This document shows, one piece after another, positions 59,986 to 64,000 of a DNA stretch of 64,000 nt. The notes below the pieces were generated by a model, which was not told where the DNA came from, ran no database searches, and worked only from the letters and a program-made list of their open reading frames with translations. The position numbers were made by a program, and so were the translations under genes. This stretch comes from Polyangiaceae bacterium (lineage in GTDB: Bacteria > Myxococcota_A > Polyangia > Polyangiales > Polyangiaceae): positions 186,001-250,000 of the forward strand of contig JAWKRG010000006.1 of assembly GCA_041389725.1 (NCBI GenBank), read 5' to 3'. Within the stretch, counting starts at the first letter, position 1. Every line of letters starts with the position of its first letter.

Positions 59986-61845
59986 TTAGAGGCCGCTGGA
60001 CGGAAGCACCGGGCGCTTGTGAACCGCGGGCGCCGGTGCTGGCTTGGAAGGCACTGGTTTTTCCGGCGCAGGCGTTGGCTTTTTCGCTGCCTCTTTCGCC
60101 GGCTCAGAATTGCCCTTCGATTCCTCAATTGCCTTTATTTTCGCAGGCTTGGATCCTGCGGCGGGAGAACGCGCGCTCTGGGCCGGCGCGATGGCTGCCG
60201 TGGCGGAAGGCGGAGGCTCCGGCACGAGTTCCTTCGCGGGCTCCTTCTCCACTTCTTGCTTCGCCGCAGCGGGGGTCTCCTCCGCGGGTGGCGCTCCCGG
60301 CTCGGCTGCTGGGGCCGCCGCTGCCGCAGGGTCCGGCACCTCAGTCTTTGCAGCCCGGAGCAAGACGCCAACTCCCACTACGCCTACGACCGCGACGACG
60401 GCCGCGGCGATGCCGAGGAGCGCCCAAGGCGGACGCCGAACTCCACCTTGCTGGGAGCGCGCGGGCGATTCGACGGGAGGCGGCGTCTCGGCACTTCCAA
60501 GGGACACCACCGTCCCGACTGGAACGCTGGTGCGCGTTGGCAGATCCGCAGTTGGCAGTGGCGGCTGCTGCACGTCGAGTTCGGACAGCTCCTGCGTGCG
60601 CTCGGGGTTCGAGCTAGGCGGCGCCGAAAGCGGAACTGCTTCCGCCAAGGTTCGATCCACGCTGGCCGGCGCCGACCAGGGTGCGTCCATCAGTCCTTCG
60701 GTTGGCAACGTTGCGTCCGTCGCCTCGAGTTCTTCGAACTGCGGATTCTGATCGCGGACGGTGCTGACGGCTGCTGTCTCGCCCGACGGCCGTAGGATCA
60801 GGGTGGAGGCCGGTCTTCCTTCTGCAGCAACTGTCGCAGCGTTGCCAAGCGCGAAGCCACCTGCGCCCTCGCGCACCGTGCTCGCCGGCGTACCGGGGGT
60901 CTGAAGCGGCGCTGTGTGGAGCACCTTTGGAGCTGCCGCCTGTTGTGTCACCGCGTGATAGTTGGCCGCAGGCGTGGGAGCGTCGGTGCTCACGGTGTGT
61001 GTCAAGCGGCTCAGTCCCTCGAGGATCTTCGCCACCTGCCGTGCACTGCCGGGTCGCTCTTTGGGCTGCTTTCTCAGGAGACTTTGCACCAAGTCGTCGA
61101 GCTCGCGCCCCACTGCAGCAGCGCGCTCACTGACCCGCGGAGCCGGACGAGTCAGGTGCGCGAGCAGGAGCTCCGCGGCCTCCTCCACGTCGTCAAAAGG
61201 GCCCTCTCCCGTCAGCATTTCGTAGAGCGTGAGCCCAACTGCGTAGAGGTCCGCACGACCATCGACGCTCTCGCCCCGAGCTTGCTCCGGCGACATGTAG
61301 CGCGGAGTGCCAATGGCCATGCCGCGTGCAGTGATGACCTCCACGCCGCTATCCATCAGCTTGGCGATACCGAAATCCAGGATCTTCACCCCGCCGCCCT
61401 GCAGCAAAAAGATGTTCGGCGGCTTGATGTCGCGATGCACGATGCCGATGTCGTGGGCGGCGCCAAGTCCCTCCAACACGGCTCGAGTGATACGCACCGC
61501 CTCGCGGGGAGGCAGCCTGCGCTCGCGCCGCATGCGATCCGCGAGGGTCTCGCCCTCGACGCGCTCCATCACGTAGAAATGGACGCCGCTGTCCGCCGTG
61601 CCCGCGTCCGTCACGTTGATGATGTTCGGATGATCGAGGCGACCGAGGGCGCGCCACTCGTTGCGCAGGCGCGCCACCAAATCCTTGCGGCCCGCCAGTT
61701 CGCGAAACAAGGCCTTGAGCACGAACCGCTTGCCCAGCTCTACGTGTTCGACCTCGTAGACGCTGCCCATGCCCCCCTCCCCGAGCAGACCTAGGATCCG
61801 GTAGCGAGTACCAGGAACCAGCTGACCATCGGAAAACTCGCGCAT
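59986..61845 (-). CDS. Membrane Ser/Thr protein kinase (PknB-type)
   Basis: 619 aa from ATG 61845 (MREFSDGQLV); an earlier ATG at 61944 would add 33 residues. Kinase domain about 15-275: 'GLLGEGGMGSVYEVEHV' (P-loop), 'VLKALFREL' (Lys), 'GIVHRDIKPPNIFL' (catalytic HRD), 'ILDFGIAKLM' (DFG), 'GTPRYMSPEQARGE'. Then a Pro/Ala/Ser-rich stretch, one membrane helix ('PWALLGIAAAVVAVVGVVGV'), and a Pro/Ala/Glu/Lys tail. Typical of the many myxobacterial kinases; substrate unknown. Confidence 0.93.
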   Translation of the reverse strand: MREFSDGQLVPGTRYRILGLLGEGGMGSVYEVEHVELGKRFVLKALFRELAGRKDLVARLRNEWRALGRLDHPNIINVTDAGTADSGVHFYVMERVEGETLADRMRRERRLPPREAVRITRAVLEGLGAAHDIGIVHRDIKPPNIFLLQGGGVKILDFGIAKLMDSGVEVITARGMAIGTPRYMSPEQARGESVDGRADLYAVGLTLYEMLTGEGPFDDVEEAAELLLAHLTRPAPRVSERAAAVGRELDDLVQSLLRKQPKERPGSARQVAKILEGLSRLTHTVSTDAPTPAANYHAVTQQAAAPKVLHTAPLQTPGTPASTVREGAGGFALGNAATVAAEGRPASTLILRPSGETAAVSTVRDQNPQFEELEATDATLPTEGLMDAPWSAPASVDRTLAEAVPLSAPPSSNPERTQELSELDVQQPPLPTADLPTRTSVPVGTVVSLGSAETPPPVESPARSQQGGVRRPPWALLGIAAAVVAVVGVVGVGVLLRAAKTEVPDPAAAAAPAAEPGAPPAEETPAAAKQEVEKEPAKELVPEPPPSATAAIAPAQSARSPAAGSKPAKIKAIEESKGNSEPAKEAAKKPTPAPEKPVPSKPAPAPAVHKRPVLPSSGL

Positions 61846-61983
61846 GCCTCTCGTCGCTGAAGCCGACACCAAGGTCGGAAAGAAGCCAGACCCCTCGGAG
61901 GATATCGGGCCCTGGGCCTCTCGTCGAGCGCGTCTCTGGTCCACGAGGGGCCAGTTCGGGCGCTTCGAAGGGCTAGTTGCGCA

Positions 61984-63405
61984 CTACAAGTCCGTCGAAC
62001 GCTCCGCGTCGTAGACGCTCTGAGCGGCTCCCTGGGCGCTCGAGCGCGGCAGCAGCAGCAATCCGGCCACCACACCGACGATCCCCGCCAAGAGCGAGCC
62101 TATGAGCACGGCCACCTTGCCGATGCCCAGGGTCGCCGGGTCGCTGAAGGCGAGCTGGGCAATGAACAGCGCCATGGTGAAACCGATTCCACCTACGGCC
62201 CCCACCACGAGCATCCCACGCAGATCGACGCCTCGTGGCATCGAGCACAACCCGAGCTTAACGGCCACCACGCTGGCGAGCACGATCCCGAGAGGTTTGC
62301 CGAGCGCCAGGCCCAGGGTGATGCCCAGCGCCGTCGCCAGCGCACCCGCCGCACCGAAATCCACCGAGCCCAGAGTCACACCCGCGTTGGCAAGCGCGAA
62401 CACTGGCATGATTCCGTAAGCAACCCATGGATGCAGCGCCACTTCCAGGCGCACGACCGGCGCGACGGCCTCGCGACGCGCTTGTTCGACCCGCTCCAAA
62501 GGGTGCATCAGTGCGTGCGCGTCTTCTTTCGCCGCCACCTTGCGCTCGAAGTCTTCGAGAGCGTGCTGAGTCTCCTTCAGAAAACCGTCTTGCCCGAACC
62601 AGGGGCGGACCGGCGTGATCAACCCCATGATCACGCCAGCGATCGTCGGGTGCACGCCTGCCGTCAACATCCCTGCCCACACCGCGATCCCGGGCACCAC
62701 GTAGACGATGGACTTGCGCAGACCAATGCGCTGCATGAGCAGAGTACCGACCACGCCCGCTGCGGCCAGCGCGAAGCCGAGCAGGTTGATACCCGAGGAG
62801 TAGAACAACGCGATCACCAGGATGGCGCCAATGTCGTCGATGATGGCAAGCGCCAGAAGCAACACGCGGAGCGCCGCCGGGACGCGCGAGCCGAGCAGGG
62901 TAAGGATGCCGACGGCGAACGCGATATCCGTCGCCATCGGCACGCCCCAGCCGCTCTGACCAGGTTTGCCAGTGTTGAAGGCGAGGTAGAGCGCGGCTGG
63001 GACCACCATGCCTCCGATGGCTGCCGCAATGGGGAGTGTCGCTCGGCGGATCTCACTCAGTTCGCCCTGATGCATCTCGCGGCGGATCTCCAGCCCCACC
63101 ACGAAGAAGAAGATCACCATCAGGCCGTCGTTGATCCAGAAGTGGAGCGACTGCTTGAACACCAAATCGCCGACGCCAAAGACCAGCGGCGTGTGCCACA
63201 GGTGGTGATAGCTCTCCTTCCAGGGCGAGTTTGCCCAGACCATCGCCACCACGGCGGCGAGCAGCAAGATGATGCCACTCGCGGCCTGAATACTCAGGAA
63301 TCGCTCGATGGGACGCACGAGCGCCAACGCGGCTTTGCGCGCGGGTGCCCAGGTCTCAGGCGGCGGAGCTGCAATTTTGACGGGAGCGATGGAGGGAGAA
63401 CCCAT
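61984..63405 (-). CDS. nhaA: Na+/H+ antiporter NhaA
   Basis: 473 aa membrane protein. 'FFFVVGLEIRREMHQGELS' and 'ALAIIDDIGAILVIALFY', with the two ion-binding Asp of helix V, are characteristic. Longer than typical NhaA, by about 50-80 residues, due to an N-terminal extension and a loop around 'DGFLKETQHALEDFERKVAA'. Exchanges Na+ for H+. Confidence 0.95.
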   Translation of the reverse strand: MGSPSIAPVKIAAPPPETWAPARKAALALVRPIERFLSIQAASGIILLLAAVVAMVWANSPWKESYHHLWHTPLVFGVGDLVFKQSLHFWINDGLMVIFFFVVGLEIRREMHQGELSEIRRATLPIAAAIGGMVVPAALYLAFNTGKPGQSGWGVPMATDIAFAVGILTLLGSRVPAALRVLLLALAIIDDIGAILVIALFYSSGINLLGFALAAAGVVGTLLMQRIGLRKSIVYVVPGIAVWAGMLTAGVHPTIAGVIMGLITPVRPWFGQDGFLKETQHALEDFERKVAAKEDAHALMHPLERVEQARREAVAPVVRLEVALHPWVAYGIMPVFALANAGVTLGSVDFGAAGALATALGITLGLALGKPLGIVLASVVAVKLGLCSMPRGVDLRGMLVVGAVGGIGFTMALFIAQLAFSDPATLGIGKVAVLIGSLLAGIVGVVAGLLLLPRSSAQGAAQSVYDAERSTDL

Positions 63406-63465
63406 GATGTCGACGCAGTGCGAACGGTCTGTGTGTGGCCAACCGTCGCAAGGCGCAAGTCGAGA

Positions 63466-64000
63466 TCAGACCAAAATGCCGAGCATCATCAGAATTCCAC
63501 CGACGACACTCAGCAATAGATTCAGGACACCGAGCACCAGCCCGGCTATGGCCATGTTGTAGCCCCCGACCTCTTCGGGAGCCGCCTTCGCAGCTTTCAT
63601 GCCGAGCACGCCCGCGATGATCGCGGAGATCCCGGTCAGCGGCCCCAGACACAGCAGTAGCCCGCACACGAGCGCAACGACCGAAGCAGTACTCGCCGGA
63701 GGCTTTTCCCCTTTGGGCAAGCCCGTCTTCGGATCGAGCGTCATCTGGTGCATGGCGATCGTCGCCTTGCCTCCGGTGATCGGCTTCGCTCCACCAGGTG
63801 GCCCCCCCGGCGGCGGCCCGGCAGGTGTGAACCCGCCACCGCCTGGCGGGTAGCCGCCGCCACCCGGAGGATAACCGCCTCCGCCTGGCGGGTAGCCGCC
63901 GCCACCGCCTGGTGGATACCCGCCGCCACCGCCGCCACCACCTGGTGGGTAGCCGCCGCCCCCCGGGGGATAGCCGCCTCCGCCTGGCGGATAGCCGTAG
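63466..64000 (-). CDS. DUF4190-type membrane protein with Gly/Pro/Tyr repeats (5' end outside window)
   Basis: Frame continues from 63466 through 63753 to the end of the window, no start in view. C-terminal ~70 residues contain two membrane segments ('ASVVALVCGLLLCLGPLTGI', 'MAIAGLVLGVLNLLLSVVGG') around 'GVLGMKAAKAA', matching DUF4190. Upstream lies a long run of GYPPGGGG units (about 10), likely a flexible extension. Small inner-membrane protein of unknown role. Confidence 0.82.
   Translation of the reverse strand, partial: YGYPPGGGGYPPGGGGYPPGGGGGGGGYPPGGGGGYPPGGGGYPPGGGGYPPGGGGFTPAGPPPGGPPGGAKPITGGKATIAMHQMTLDPKTGLPKGEKPPASTASVVALVCGLLLCLGPLTGISAIIAGVLGMKAAKAAPEEVGGYNMAIAGLVLGVLNLLLSVVGGILMMLGILV

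Noticed and set aside
1..64000. tRNA or rRNA genes
   Set aside because: I saw no cloverleaf-like sequence or rRNA signature; a tRNA search program would be decisive.

Overview
The window is high-GC DNA with long, tightly packed genes. It very likely comes from a myxobacterium (Myxococcota, probably Polyangia). Three things point there: a MYXO-CTERM tail ending in GCGC and RRRRR (gene at 3398-4942), many lipoproteins with Gly/Ser/Thr/Ala low-complexity spacers after the lipobox, and Cys-rich 'CDDGNACT'-type repeats beside a proline-rich Ser/Thr kinase. This is an inference from protein style; the window holds no rRNA or other phylogenetic marker except rpsB and tsf.

Most of it (about 2-57.6 kb) is one large cell-surface polysaccharide locus with secreted lipoproteins interleaved. 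Left part (1-14.6 kb): lipoproteins (propeller, two LamG-like paralogues, Cys-rich proteins), a DegT-type sugar aminotransferase, a Gfo/Idh/MocA oxidoreductase, a fused Wzz/BY-kinase chain-length regulator and a radical SAM/SPASM enzyme. A minus-strand operon (22.9-15.0 kb) reads methyltransferase, Wzy-like polymerase, GT2-FkbM fusion, thymidylate-kinase-like protein, APH-fold kinase, then a WbpM/CapD-type 4,6-dehydratase; the middle four genes overlap by 11-14 bases. After an FGE-domain lipoprotein, a methyltransferase and a glycosyltransferase, a second minus-strand operon (32.9-26.8 kb) reads gmd, fcl, a Wzy-like protein with a TPR-like tail, and a Wzx-like flippase.

From 33.3 to 39.2 kb lie a NodB deacetylase and GNAT pair, a scar with an insertion-sequence remnant and a broken Tat-lipoprotein gene, a lower-GC beta-helix (tailspike-like) protein and a glycosyltransferase. 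From 39.6 kb a long plus-strand run has rfbF-rfbG-reductase (CDP-6-deoxysugar), two glycosyltransferases, a PglC-type priming transferase, a GNAT, a nucleotidyltransferase, lipoproteins, a PLP-fold/FemAB pair, a second DegT aminotransferase, a PHP-domain lipoprotein, a UDP-sugar dehydrogenase and a sulfatase-like protein. The right end (57.8-64 kb, minus strand) is ordinary housekeeping DNA: DUF4190 protein, nhaA, Ser/Thr kinase, rpsB and tsf.

Read together, the locus can make GDP-fucose, a CDP-6-deoxyhexose and an amino sugar, prime them on undecaprenyl phosphate, extend, flip, polymerise and control length. No Wza-type outer-membrane exporter is in view. The signals I rate highest are a 93-bp near-identical block present in the upstream regions of two minus-strand genes, the tailspike-like gene beside an IS scar, a repeat-bearing insertion in the first aminotransferase, a truncated tandem duplication of a Cys-rich lipoprotein gene, and a sugar dehydrogenase that has lost the usual Asp near its catalytic Cys. 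I found no tRNA, rRNA or CRISPR array.
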